16,571 nt of DNA, taken from assembly GCA_902496645.1 (NCBI GenBank), contig CABVBR010000028.1:1-16571 (forward strand). The letters are read 5' to 3'. A program made the translations under genes and the position numbers. Below, piece by piece: positions 7,242-14,693 of the stretch. This stretch comes from an uncultured Collinsella sp. (GTDB lineage Bacteria > Actinomycetota > Coriobacteriia > Coriobacteriales > Coriobacteriaceae). A model generated the notes under the pieces. It worked only from the letters and a program-made list of their open reading frames with translations, was not told the origin of the DNA and made no database searches. Positions within the stretch are counted from its first letter, which is position 1, and each line of letters starts with the position of its first letter.

Positions 7242-8018
7242 TTAGAAGCGCAGTGACAGGCAGGAGAGGCCGCCGTCGACTTTGCGATACTCGGAGGTGT
7301 CGACAACGAGCGTCTTGTAGCCCAGGTCCTGCACGGCCTTGAGCACGGTCGGATAGCCCTCGGCCACGATGACCGTACCGTTGACCCAGATGCAGTTGGC
7401 GCCATAGGCCTCGTCCTCGGGCACGACGATCTTGTTGTACTGAGCAAAGTCGGGCTTATCGATGAACTCACCGGAGACGAGCATGTTGTTGTCCTCGATG
7501 TAGTTGACGCCCGTCTTGAGGTGCAGGACCTCCTCCAGCGGAACCTCGGAGCCCTCGAGACCCCAGCCCTCGAGAATCTCGCAGAACTGACGGATGCCCT
7601 CTTCGTTGGTGCGAGCGGAGCGGCCGACATAGAAATGGTCGCCGACCATCATGACATCGCCGCCATCGAGCGTACCAGGGGAAACAATGTGCTTTACATG
7701 CTCGTCGTCGAAGAAGCGACGGACGACCGGCTCGATCTCGTCCTTCTCGCCATTGCGGCTATCGGCACCGGGGTTGGTAATGATGGCTCCGCAGCGAGTA
7801 ATGACGGCCGGATCCTCGACGAAGCAGCTGTCGGGATACTGCTCGAGCGCGGGCAGCACGGACACGTCGACGCCGCACTGCTCGAGTGCATGCTCGTAAT
7901 CGTAGTGCTCCTCGATCGCACGCTCGTAGATGGGCTGGCCAAGCTCGGGGGCACTCGTGATGCCATTGCTCAGGGACTTGCCGGGACGACGGATGATGAC
8001 GTGGCTGAACTTGGTCAT
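7242..8018 (-). CDS. Dimethylarginine dimethylaminohydrolase (DDAH)-family hydrolase
   Basis: This 258-residue cytoplasmic enzyme has the guanidine-group-modifying (amidinotransferase) fold. DDAH converts methylated arginines to citrulline and a methylamine. Seen here are PDSCFVEDPAV (62-72), the GTLDGGDVMMVGDHFYVGRSARTN block (115-138), the catalytic-type histidine in LHLKT (H166) and the catalytic-type cysteine in GGLSCLSLRF (C253). The length fits DDAH; arginine deiminase is about 400 residues and agmatine deiminase about 365, so these are less likely. The ATG at 8018 has AAGGAGA 6 nt upstream. It is first in a probable operon with the antiporter, and a GntR regulator is divergent. Alternatives are a hydrolase of free arginine or an arginine dihydrolase-like enzyme, since these share the fold. 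Family assignment is firm; the substrate is not. Confidence 0.88.
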   Translation of the reverse strand: MTKFSHVIIRRPGKSLSNGITSAPELGQPIYERAIEEHYDYEHALEQCGVDVSVLPALEQYPDSCFVEDPAVITRCGAIITNPGADSRNGEKDEIEPVVRRFFDDEHVKHIVSPGTLDGGDVMMVGDHFYVGRSARTNEEGIRQFCEILEGWGLEGSEVPLEEVLHLKTGVNYIEDNNMLVSGEFIDKPDFAQYNKIVVPEDEAYGANCIWVNGTVIVAEGYPTVLKAVQDLGYKTLVVDTSEYRKVDGGLSCLSLRF

Positions 8019-8048
8019 GATGATTCTCCTTGGATCTCCTAGCAGAGA

Positions 8049-8069
8049 GCGGGCTTTCTTTGCGCCCGC
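8049..8069 (-). other. Small hairpin in the leader of the DDAH gene
   Basis: GCGGGC (8049-8054) pairs with GCCCGC (8064-8069) around a 9-nt A/T-rich loop, about 30 nt upstream of the DDAH start on the minus strand. No U-tract in the right position was seen. It may stabilise the mRNA leader; no regulatory role is shown. Confidence 0.35.
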
Positions 8070-8115
8070 CTTCCTTTCGATGGCTTCATCTTAGGGTGTC
8101 TTTGCTTTTTTGTAT

Positions 8116-8127
8116 ATTGTATACAAT
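8116..8127. promoter_or_regulatory. Perfect 12-bp palindrome, probable GntR/FCD operator
   Basis: ATTGTATACAAT is a perfect palindrome in the AT-rich 255-bp gap between the divergent DDAH and GntR genes. TTGTATACAA-type dyads are well known operators of FCD-domain GntR regulators. It lies about 100 bp upstream of the DDAH start and 147 bp upstream of the regulator start. A TATAAT (8203-8208) further right may be the -10 of the regulator, though no good -35 was seen. Confidence 0.65.
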
Positions 8128-8273
8128 CATGAACGGTAGGTATTCATCGGTGAACGTATTATTGCTTATTCAGGTTACGTAGTACGATTTAGCTGGTCGT
8201 TCTATAATTTAACTAGCCTATTCAAGCGAAACGTATTTATTTTTGAAAATATACAGTTAAGGATTATAAGTTT

Positions 8274-8924
8274 ATGGAAACGCTCAGAAGACCCCTGAAG
8301 GACCACGTATACGACTATATTTCGAGCCGCATAGACGCCGGCGAGCTTTCGGCTGGCGACCGTGTAAGCGAGCAGACAATTTGCGATGCCATGGGTGTAT
8401 CGCGCACGCCGGTTCGCGAAGCGCTCATCCAGCTGGCAAGCGACGGCTACCTGGACAATCTTCCCCGCCGCGGATTCCGTGTCCGCGGCTTCGATCAGCA
8501 AAACGCTGTTGAGGTCTTTGAAATCATGGGGCCGCTCGACGGGCAGGCGGCCTATCTTGCTTGCCCACAACTAACCGATGATGACATCACACAGCTTAAG
8601 TTCCTCGTCGGCTCTATGGACCTTGCGATCCAAGGCGGTCTCATCCGTAAATACGACGACATTCAGCGGGACTTTCATCTTACATACTTCAACCGCTGCG
8701 GCAACGACCGTCTACGCGACATGATTTCCCAACTCGAACGCTGCTTCATCAAACGTGATTACGAGACCGTCGACCAGGAAACGGCTTGCAAGCTGCTTCA
8801 TAAGGCCAACAACGAACATGCTCATATTCTTGAGCTGTTCGAAGCACGGGATGCCGCGGGCGCGCGAGACTACGTTCGCGATGTCCACTGGAACACGGAA
8901 AACGCCCAGTTCACCGTTTGGTAG
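8274..8924 (+). CDS. GntR-family transcriptional regulator with FCD domain
   Basis: This 216-residue DNA-binding protein has a GntR winged helix at residues about 5-70 (LKDHVYDYISSRI, then VSEQTICDAMGVSRTPVREALIQLASDGYL, ending in RRGFRV), followed by an all-helical FCD ligand domain at about 77-210. The FCD signature FHLTYFNRCGN (134-144) and the histidines H135, H184 and H205 fit the metal-binding site found in many FCD regulators. AAGGA lies 10 nt upstream of the ATG at 8274. The gene is divergent from the DDAH and antiporter genes and shares a palindromic operator with them, so it probably controls that operon in response to an arginine-like or carboxylate ligand. The ligand is inference. 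Confidence 0.92.
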   Translation: METLRRPLKDHVYDYISSRIDAGELSAGDRVSEQTICDAMGVSRTPVREALIQLASDGYLDNLPRRGFRVRGFDQQNAVEVFEIMGPLDGQAAYLACPQLTDDDITQLKFLVGSMDLAIQGGLIRKYDDIQRDFHLTYFNRCGNDRLRDMISQLERCFIKRDYETVDQETACKLLHKANNEHAHILELFEARDAAGARDYVRDVHWNTENAQFTVW

Positions 8925-8931
8925 CAAAGCA

Positions 8932-9029
8932 ACGAGAGTGGATTTTCGGACGCTCGCCTCACGAGAGTGGATAATCTCCCACTTTTAGTCGAAAAGCAGA
9001 CCAAAAACGGGAGATTTTCCACCCTCGTG
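8932..9029. repeat. Repeat element with direct and inverted copies, bidirectional terminator candidate
   Basis: ACGAGAGTGGAT occurs at 8932-8943 and again at 8961-8972. From 8960-8980 the sequence pairs with 9009-9029 with two mismatches in 21, around a 28-nt loop. The element fills the gap between the convergent GntR and hydrolase genes, so it may end transcription from both sides. Its size resembles the other palindromes in the window, but its sequence is different. Confidence 0.7.
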
Positions 9030-9038
9030 CTGAGCGGC

Positions 9039-9941
9039 CTAAAATCCGTGGCGCTCCAGGAAGCGGAAGGCTAGGCGGATCCAGGGGCGGACGGAAACCT
9101 GCTTGTCCTCGTTGTCGACGGCGGTATTGGCGTTGCCGAGCGAAAGGCCGTGGCCGCCCTGGTCAAAGACGTGCATCTCGCATGCAACGCCCTCCTCGGC
9201 CATGCGCTGCGCAAATGGGTAGACCTGCGCGATCGGCGCCGTTTTGTCGTCGGACACGCCCCACACAAAGGTCGGGGGCATCTGACGCGAAACGTGCGTG
9301 GTGGGGCAGATGTCAGCCAGGTGCTCATCGGTCGCCTCGCCGCCCGTCACCATCGACAGATAGTCGTTGAGCAAATCGCGCCCGGTCTTGCCGCCGGTCT
9401 TGGGCACGCGCAGGTCGATGCGCGGATCGCGCGTCTGCATATCGCGCACATAGGCAAGGTCGAGCAATGGATAGCCCAGTACCACGGCATCGGGACGGAT
9501 ATCCTCCGGACGAGCCCCGGCAAGCCCTGCAAAAGGACCGCTCTTCCACTGCGTTGCCAGCGAGGCGCAGATCATGCCGCCCGCCGAGAAACCCACGACG
9601 CACACGTGCTTGGGATCGACATGCCACTCTTCGGCGTTGGCACGTACCGTAGCGATCATCTTGGCAAGGTCGGCCTGGGGGTGCGGAAAGCTCACGTCAC
9701 CCGTGGCGCTCGTCACATAGTTGAGCATAAAGGCCTGGTAGCCGTGGTCCAAAAACGCAAACGCCACCGGATCTTGCTCATGCGGGGCGATATGCGTAAA
9801 CGCGCCTCCGCCGCAGATAATCACTGCCGGACGACGGCCATTGGGCTTATCGGGCAGCGGCTCGGCCCCCAAATAGGTAAACGTCGCCGGATATTCCTCG
9901 GTCGGCTCCTCGCCCCACAGTGCATGGTTCTCGACAATCAT
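9039..9941 (-). CDS. Alpha/beta-hydrolase, acetyl-esterase/BD-FAE-like
   Basis: This 300-residue protein is probably a cytoplasmic serine esterase. The nucleophile elbow GFSAGG places the serine at S119. The other triad members are probably D231 or D232 (WGVSDD) and H264 (GGHG). The oxyanion-hole motif, normally HGGG in this group, is CGGGAF (43-48), with Cys in place of His; related families use PGGG here. No signal peptide is visible. The ATG at 9941 has AAGGGAG 5 nt upstream; an in-frame ATG at 9971 lacks such a site. Acetyl-xylan or other carbohydrate ester substrates are typical of relatives, but the substrate cannot be fixed. It converges on the GntR gene and is divergent from the EIIA gene. 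Confidence 0.85.
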   Translation of the reverse strand: MIVENHALWGEEPTEEYPATFTYLGAEPLPDKPNGRRPAVIICGGGAFTHIAPHEQDPVAFAFLDHGYQAFMLNYVTSATGDVSFPHPQADLAKMIATVRANAEEWHVDPKHVCVVGFSAGGMICASLATQWKSGPFAGLAGARPEDIRPDAVVLGYPLLDLAYVRDMQTRDPRIDLRVPKTGGKTGRDLLNDYLSMVTGGEATDEHLADICPTTHVSRQMPPTFVWGVSDDKTAPIAQVYPFAQRMAEEGVACEMHVFDQGGHGLSLGNANTAVDNEDKQVSVRPWIRLAFRFLERHGF

Positions 9942-10110
9942 TGGTGCTCCCTTCGCGCAAAACATGCGCACTGTTTATCGCCCTCAAGCGTACCCCACTT
10001 GAGCCCGCGGCGCAGAAACACCCCCGCAATAAGTTGCCCTTCAACTGATATATCACAAAATCGCAGCTCAGAGCCGTCTTTGAGCAGCGTAAAATAGGGA
10101 CGCTGACCGT

Positions 10111-10140
10111 GCCGGGAAACACGTACGAAACGTTTCCGGC
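10111..10140. promoter_or_regulatory. LacI-type palindrome upstream of the EIIA gene
   Basis: GAAACGTTTC (10127-10136) is a perfect 10-bp palindrome of the kind bound by LacI-family regulators, with a central CG. It sits inside a larger inverted repeat, GCCGGGAAAC (10111-10120) with GTTTCCGGC (10132-10140), with one bulged G. A TAAAAT (10090-10095) is a weak candidate -10 for the downstream gene, which would put the palindrome just after the transcription start. Confidence 0.45.
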
Positions 10141-10186
10141 AAACCACACGCGCGCGATATGCGCACTTGATACGTTGGAGGCATCT

Positions 10187-10750
10187 ATGGGTCTGCTCGA
10201 TTCACTCAAGTCCACGTTCACCTCGACGGGCGAGGCGTCCGTTCCGCCCGCAGCAAGCTTCGCCACCCGCGACGGCGTCATCTACGCCCCCGTCAACGGC
10301 GTACTCGTCAACTTGGATGAGGTTCCCGACGAGACCATCGCCTCGGGCATGCTCGGCCAGGGCTACGGCATCGAGCCCATTACCGGCACCATTTATGCCC
10401 CCGCCAACGGCCGCATCGGCGCCACCACCGTTACCAACCACTCCATCGGCATGATTACCGAGGACGGCCTACGCGTATTTATCCACGTTGGCCTGGGCAC
10501 TGTGCAAATGAACGGCAAGGGCTTTGCTCGCTTTGTCGAGATGGGCGACACGGTCAAGGCCGGTCAGCCGCTCATCAGCTTCGACCGCGACGCTATCAAG
10601 GCCGCTGGCCACGAGGACATCGTGACCGTCATCATCTCTGAGCTCGATCGCCTCAAGAGCATCGACCACGTGGGCGAGTCTGGCACGCTTATCGGCGGCA
10701 ACCCGCTCGTCAAGCTGGGTGACCCGCTGCTGGTGGCTAAGACCAAGTAG
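10187..10750 (+). CDS. crr: PTS glucose-type EIIA component
   Basis: This 187-residue soluble protein is a EIIA(Glc) domain (PTS_EIIA_1). It accepts phosphate from HPr and passes it to a EIIB domain of a sugar permease. The phosphorylated histidine is H100 in LRVFIHVGLGT, and the partner histidine is H85 in TNHSIGM; their 15-residue spacing is the same as H75/H90 of E. coli EIIA(Glc). The APVNG and GTIYAPANGRIG segments are usual. The gene has GGAGG 5 nt upstream of the ATG at 10187 and a strong terminator after it, so it is transcribed alone. No PTS permease is nearby, so it probably serves EIIBC proteins encoded elsewhere. The symbol is by similarity; a regulatory role as in enteric bacteria is not implied. 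Confidence 0.95.
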   Translation: MGLLDSLKSTFTSTGEASVPPAASFATRDGVIYAPVNGVLVNLDEVPDETIASGMLGQGYGIEPITGTIYAPANGRIGATTVTNHSIGMITEDGLRVFIHVGLGTVQMNGKGFARFVEMGDTVKAGQPLISFDRDAIKAAGHEDIVTVIISELDRLKSIDHVGESGTLIGGNPLVKLGDPLLVAKTK

Positions 10751-10788
10751 CCGAGCCCTGCGCCGCGCAGCCAACAAACAAGGTACCC

Positions 10789-10825
10789 AAGCGCCCACGC
10801 CCATCTGGCCGTGGGCGCTTTTCGT
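10789..10825 (+). terminator. Intrinsic terminator after the EIIA gene
   Basis: AAGCGCCCACG (10789-10799) pairs perfectly with CGTGGGCGCTT (10810-10820) around a 10-nt loop, followed by TTCGTTT. It lies 38 bp after the stop and before the asnS leader. Confidence 0.85.
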
Positions 10826-10879
10826 TTGAAAACCGTCTCGCCAATGCCTTATCCGTATAGCCCAAACGAGCCGAGCTGC

Positions 10880-10885
10880 TAGAAT
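10880..10885 (+). promoter_or_regulatory. Candidate -10 element for asnS
   Basis: TAGAAT lies 47 bp upstream of the GTG start of asnS. No good -35 was found at the usual distance. If it is used, transcription would start close to the ATG at 10896, which makes that ATG an unlikely start. Confidence 0.35.
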
Positions 10886-10931
10886 ATCGAACTGTATGGA
10901 TAACTGTCATTCAACCATCATGGGAGGATAC

Positions 10932-12306
10932 GTGAACCGCACCAAAATCGCGCAACTCTATGCCGATGCCGAGTCGCTCGGTGGCCAGACCGTCACCGTT
11001 GCCGGCTGGGTCAAGTCCGTCCGCGACATGAAGAACTTTGGCTTCGTTACGCTCAACGACGGCAGCTGCTTCCGCGACCTGCAGGTCGTCATGAACCGCG
11101 AGGCACTCGACAACTACGACGAGATCGCCCACCAAAACGTCTCGGCCGCCCTCATCTGCACCGGCACCGTCAAACTGACCCCCGATGCTCCCCAGCCCTT
11201 CGAACTCACCGCGACCGAAATCGTGGTCGAGGGCGTCAGCGCCCCGGACTACCCGCTGCAGAAGAAGCGCGCCACCGTCGAGTTCCTGCGCACCCAGCAG
11301 CACCGTGTTCCGCATCCGCTCTGTCGCGGCTGCCGCCATCCACCGCTTCTTCCAGGAGCAGGGCTTTGTCTACGTCAACACCCCCATCATCACCACGAGT
11401 GACTGCGAGGGCGCCGGCGAGATGTTCCGCGTAACCACGCTCGACCCCAAAAACCCGCCCCTCACCGAGTCCGGCGAGGTCGACTGGAGCCAGGACTTCT
11501 TTGGCAAGCACGCAAGCCTTACCGTATCCGGCCAGCTCAACGCCGAGAACTTCGCCATGGCCTTTGGCGACGTGTACACCTTTGGCCCCACCTTCCGCGC
11601 CGAGAACTCCAACACCACGCGCCATGCCGCCGAGTTTTGGATGATCGAGCCCGAGATGGCCTTCGCCGACCTCAACGACTACATGGACAACGCCGAGGCC
11701 ATGCTCAAGTATGTCCTCAAGGACGTCATGGCAACCTGCCCCGACGAGCTCAATATGCTCAACAAGTTTGTGGACAAGGGTCTGCTTGAGCGCCTGGACC
11801 ATGTCGCCAACTCCGACTTTGCCCGTGTCACCTACACCGAGGCCGTCGAGATCCTGGAGCAGGCCGTCGCCGCCGGTCACAAGTTTGACTATCCCGTGAG
11901 CTGGGGCATCGACCTGCAAACCGAGCACGAGCGTTTCCTGACCGAGGAGCACTTTAAGCGCCCGACCTTCGTAACCGACTACCCGGCCGAGATCAAGGCG
12001 TTCTACATGCGCATGAACGAGGACGGCAAGACCGTCGCCGCTGCCGACTGCCTGGTTCCCGGCATCGGCGAGATTATCGGCGGCTCCCAGCGCGAGGAGC
12101 GCCTGGATCTGCTCGAGGCCCGCATCAAGGACCTGGGTATGAATCCCGAGCAGTACAAGTACTACCTTGACCTGCGCCGCTACGGTTCCTGCAAGCACGC
12201 CGGCTACGGTCTGGGCTTCGAGCGCTTGGTGATGTACCTCACCGGCGTGGGCAACATCCGCGACGTCCTGCCGCACCCGCGCACCGTGGGCAACGCTGAC
12301 TTCTAA
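10932..12306 (+). pseudogene. asnS: Asparaginyl-tRNA synthetase, split by an internal frameshifting deletion
   Basis: This gene encodes the class IIb enzyme that charges tRNA(Asn). The first frame runs from the GTG at 10932 (GGGAGG 4 nt upstream) through the anticodon-binding OB fold (VTVAGWVKSVRDMKNFGFVTL) to VEFLRTQQH at about 11303. The second frame resumes at 11302 with TVFRIRSVAAAAIHRFF and continues through TPIITTSDCEGAGEMF, motif 2 (FRAENSNTTRHAAEFW) and motif 3 (GYGLGFERL) to the TAA at 12306. The family segment LRPRTN-x-F/I, which should lie between, is missing. Restoring 29 bp gives 1404 bp, 467 residues, close to the E. coli enzyme (466). Both halves are otherwise intact and conserved, so the damage is recent or an assembly error. 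As written, the product would be truncated and inactive. Confidence 0.9.
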
Positions 12307-12351
12307 TCATCGGGCACTAGCTCGCGTCGCCACGTGCAACACTCATCGCAC

Positions 12352-12386
12352 AAGCGCCTCTCGGCAAGCCGAGGGGCGCTTTTTTC
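12352..12386 (+). terminator. Intrinsic terminator after asnS
   Basis: A 14-bp stem, 12352-12365 with 12368-12381, has one G-T wobble and a 2-nt AA between the arms, and runs into T6 (12380-12385). It lies 45 bp after the asnS stop and is one of the strongest terminators in the window. Confidence 0.92.
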
Positions 12387-12560
12387 AACAGCATCCGTCA
12401 AGCTTTTGGCAAGGTTTTGGTCAGTTAGGCAGGGTTGTTGAAAATTCGACCCGCCGTTTGCCGGCAACCATCGACCGCCCAAGGCGCCACGTGTCCTTGG
12501 CCAGGCTCCGCGCCCTAGGCTCTGATCTGCCATCGCCAAAAAAGAAAGGACGTGGGCACT

Positions 12561-13349
12561 ATGACCGAAGCCGTTGTTGAAAACTACGAGACCACGACCA
12601 GGGGCTCCGCCTCGATGGCAGCCTATCGCGCCGTACGCATCCTGCAGCTTTTGAGCGAGAACACCGGCGAGGACAAGGCGCTGCTTTCCGACGAGCTGGT
12701 CGAGCTCCTCGCCCATCCCGACGACCCCGCCCGCATGCCCATCTCGGCGGCACGCCGCAGCATCTATACCTCGATATCCGCACTTCGTCACGCCGGATAC
12801 GAAATCGACTATAAACGCGGCGTGGGCTATCGGCTCCTCACCCGCCCGCTTGCTGACGAGGAGATCATACGGCTCCATGGCATGGTCATGCGCAACCGAT
12901 CGACGCCCATAGCCATTCGAAAGAGCATGGCGCAGCACCTGGTCGCCATGGCGAGCGCCGATGTTCGCGGCTACCTCGATATGCCCGAACCGGCACCGGC
13001 CGCCAACGACGCGCCCGTCAAGACAACGCGTCCGCGCGCCAAGCGTATCGACACGTGCGAGCTCGTCGAACAGGCTATCGACCATGGAACAACTGTTAGC
13101 TTTGATATCTCAAACGTCCTGACCCGAGGCGAAACCGAGGTGGTGCGGATGACGGTCCGGCCCTTTGCCATCAGGCAACGCGATGGCGTCTCGTATCTGC
13201 TGGGAACGGTCTACGACACCCGAGGCGCCGATGACACCCTGCGCACCGTTGAGGTCAGCCGCATGAGAAACGTCAGCACGCGTTTGCTCGACGGCAAGAA
13301 ACTCTTTGCCGCGCTAGATGAAGAAGACAGTCCCGCGCCTGCAGCGTAA
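12561..13349 (+). CDS. WYL-domain transcriptional regulator with N-terminal winged helix
   Basis: This 262-residue protein has an N-terminal helix-turn-helix (about 18-92: AYRAVRILQLLSE, then SAARRSIYTSISALRHAGYEIDYKRGVGYRLL), a helical middle and a C-terminal WYL-like ligand domain at about 165-250. In the WYL strand the motif reads SYLLGTVYD (211-219), with Ser in place of Trp, followed by LRTVEVSRM. Residues 142-162 are a Pro/Ala-rich linker. Such proteins often sense nucleic acids or small ligands; the ligand here is unknown. The ATG at 12561 has GAAAGGA 10 nt upstream; a GTG three codons earlier is too near that site. It has a strong terminator before it. The ABC operon starts 159 bp later and has its own promoter candidate, so control of that operon is possible but not shown. 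Confidence 0.85.
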   Translation: MTEAVVENYETTTRGSASMAAYRAVRILQLLSENTGEDKALLSDELVELLAHPDDPARMPISAARRSIYTSISALRHAGYEIDYKRGVGYRLLTRPLADEEIIRLHGMVMRNRSTPIAIRKSMAQHLVAMASADVRGYLDMPEPAPAANDAPVKTTRPRAKRIDTCELVEQAIDHGTTVSFDISNVLTRGETEVVRMTVRPFAIRQRDGVSYLLGTVYDTRGADDTLRTVEVSRMRNVSTRLLDGKKLFAALDEEDSPAPAA

Positions 13350-13417
13350 GCCCCGTTGCCGTCCGTCGTTCCTCAGCACCGCCCATCCGGTTCAGTATTA
13401 AAAAACCCGCCAGGTTA

Positions 13418-13476
13418 TTGTAAAAATGGACATCGGCGTTACTATAGTCCCACTTGCACTTTTTCCTAGTGCAGTG
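13418..13476 (+). promoter_or_regulatory. Promoter and leader hairpin of the ABC transporter operon
   Basis: TTGTAA (13418-13423) and TACTAT (13440-13445), 16 nt apart, form a plausible promoter. Just after it CACTTGCACT (13451-13460) pairs with AGTGCAGTG (13468-13476), with one bulge, followed by TTTCC. The leader is about 55 nt to the ATG, too short for a T-box or a known riboswitch. The hairpin could act as a weak attenuator or a protein-binding site. Confidence 0.5.
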
Positions 13477-13508
13477 TTTCCAGCCATTTTTATACTGGGG
13501 GTAATGAT

Positions 13509-14489
13509 ATGAAGGACATCACCATCAGCCGCAGGAGCCTTCTTGTCTCCGCTGGCCTGCTCGCGCTCGCTCCGCTCGCCGGATGCGGCGGCAACTCTGG
13601 TTCTGGCTCCGCTGCCGCCGGTTCCGACTACACCATCGGCGTTCTGCAGCTCACCGAGCACTCCGCACTCGACGCCGCCAACGACGGCTTTGTCAAGGCC
13701 ATCAAGAAGAGCGGCCTTAAGGTCAAGATCGATCAGAAGAACGCCCAGAACGACCAGTCCACGTGTAAGTCCATCGCCGACAAGTTCGTAGGCGATGGCG
13801 TCGATCTGATCTATGCCATCGCCACGCCCGCCGCGCAGGCCGCCGCTGGCGCCACCGCCGATATCCCCATCGTGGGCTGCGCCATCACCGACTACGCCGC
13901 CTCGGGCCTGGTCCAGGACAACGAAAAGCCCGGCACCAACGTCACCGGCGCCTCCGACCTCACCCCGGTCGCCGAGCAGCTCGAGATGATGCAGAAGGTC
14001 CTGCCCGACGTTAAAAAGGTCGGCCTGCTCTACTGCACCGCCGAGTCCAACTCCGACGTCCAGATCAAGGCTGCCAAGAAGGAGCTCGACAAGCTGGGCC
14101 TGGAGTACACCGATTACACCGTCTCGAGCTCCAATGAAATCCAGTCCGTCGTCGAGTCCTCCGTGGGCAAGGTCGACGCGCTCTACTCCCCCACTGACAA
14201 CACCATCGCCGCGGGCGCTTCGCAGGTCGGTCAGATCTGCAAGGAGAACAAGCTTCCCTTCGTGACCGGCGAGGAGGGTATGTGCATGGCCGGCGGCCTG
14301 TTCACCCTCTCTATCAACTATGAGGACCTGGGCTACGCCGCGGGCGAGATGGCCGTTAAGATCCTGAAGGGCGAGGCCAAGCCTGAGGATATGCCGATCA
14401 AGCACCTCTCGAGCAAGAACCTGGTCGTCGTCAAGAATGACGAGATGGCCGAGGCTTTGGGCATCGACCTCTCCGCTCTGGACGAGTAG
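13509..14489 (+). CDS. ABC transporter substrate-binding lipoprotein, TrpX-like
   Basis: This 326-residue protein is an extracytoplasmic solute receptor of the ABC_sub_bind family (COG2984), periplasmic-binding-protein type I fold. The N-terminus has SRRSLLVSAGLLALAPLAGC, a signal peptide with a lipobox (LAGC) and lipidated C26. The SRRSLL pair of arginines gives it a Tat-like look. Mature sequence YTIGVLQLTEHSALDAANDGF and AITDYAASGLV are typical of the family. The ATG at 13509 has GGGGGT 6 nt upstream. It is first in a set with the permease and ATPase genes that follow. Relatives in streptococci are called TrpX and proposed to bind tryptophan or other aromatic amino acids; whether this one does is inference. 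Confidence 0.92.
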   Translation: MKDITISRRSLLVSAGLLALAPLAGCGGNSGSGSAAAGSDYTIGVLQLTEHSALDAANDGFVKAIKKSGLKVKIDQKNAQNDQSTCKSIADKFVGDGVDLIYAIATPAAQAAAGATADIPIVGCAITDYAASGLVQDNEKPGTNVTGASDLTPVAEQLEMMQKVLPDVKKVGLLYCTAESNSDVQIKAAKKELDKLGLEYTDYTVSSSNEIQSVVESSVGKVDALYSPTDNTIAAGASQVGQICKENKLPFVTGEEGMCMAGGLFTLSINYEDLGYAAGEMAVKILKGEAKPEDMPIKHLSSKNLVVVKNDEMAEALGIDLSALDE

Positions 14490-14560
14490 CAGTATGCGCG
14501 GCGATGTGCCTAGGGCCCATACTCGCGCCGTTGCCGTGTTATTCAATATCTGAGCCACAG

Positions 14561-14597
14561 GGGCGAACGCCAAAGACCGGCGTTCGCCCTGCTTGTT
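14561..14597 (+). terminator. Hairpin between the binding-protein and permease genes
   Basis: GGGCGAACGCC (14561-14571) pairs perfectly with GGCGTTCGCCC (14579-14589) around a 7-nt loop, followed by TGCTTGTTT. The U-tract is imperfect, so it probably gives partial termination, leaving more binding-protein mRNA than permease mRNA. A TATTAT further on (14629-14634) might drive the downstream genes separately. Confidence 0.6.
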
Positions 14598-14693
14598 TCG
14601 GATGAGACAAAACATCCGTCCGCCACTCTATTATGCATTGTTACCGCTATCATGGTGACTCACGTGTCCACCCTATCCTAGGAGGTATGAAGC

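Noticed and set aside
7242..8018. Arginine deiminase (ArcA)
   Set aside because: At 258 residues the protein is far shorter than ArcA and has the DDAH arrangement of motifs, with H166 and C253 near the end.
11236..12276. Minus-strand open frame opposite asnS (346 codons)
   Set aside because: Antisense to conserved AsnRS catalytic domain; no family motif or ribosome binding site.
10932..12306. Programmed ribosomal frameshift in asnS
   Set aside because: No slippery heptamer or stimulatory structure is seen at the junction, and a frameshift would not restore the missing LRPRTN residues.
13446..13508. T-box or riboswitch before the ABC transporter
   Set aside because: The leader from the likely start is only about 55 nt and has no T-box sequence; a single small hairpin is all that is visible.
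13398..14615. Minus-strand open frame opposite the binding-protein gene (405 codons)
   Set aside because: Antisense to a clear lipoprotein gene, with Gly/Val/Asp-rich low-complexity composition.
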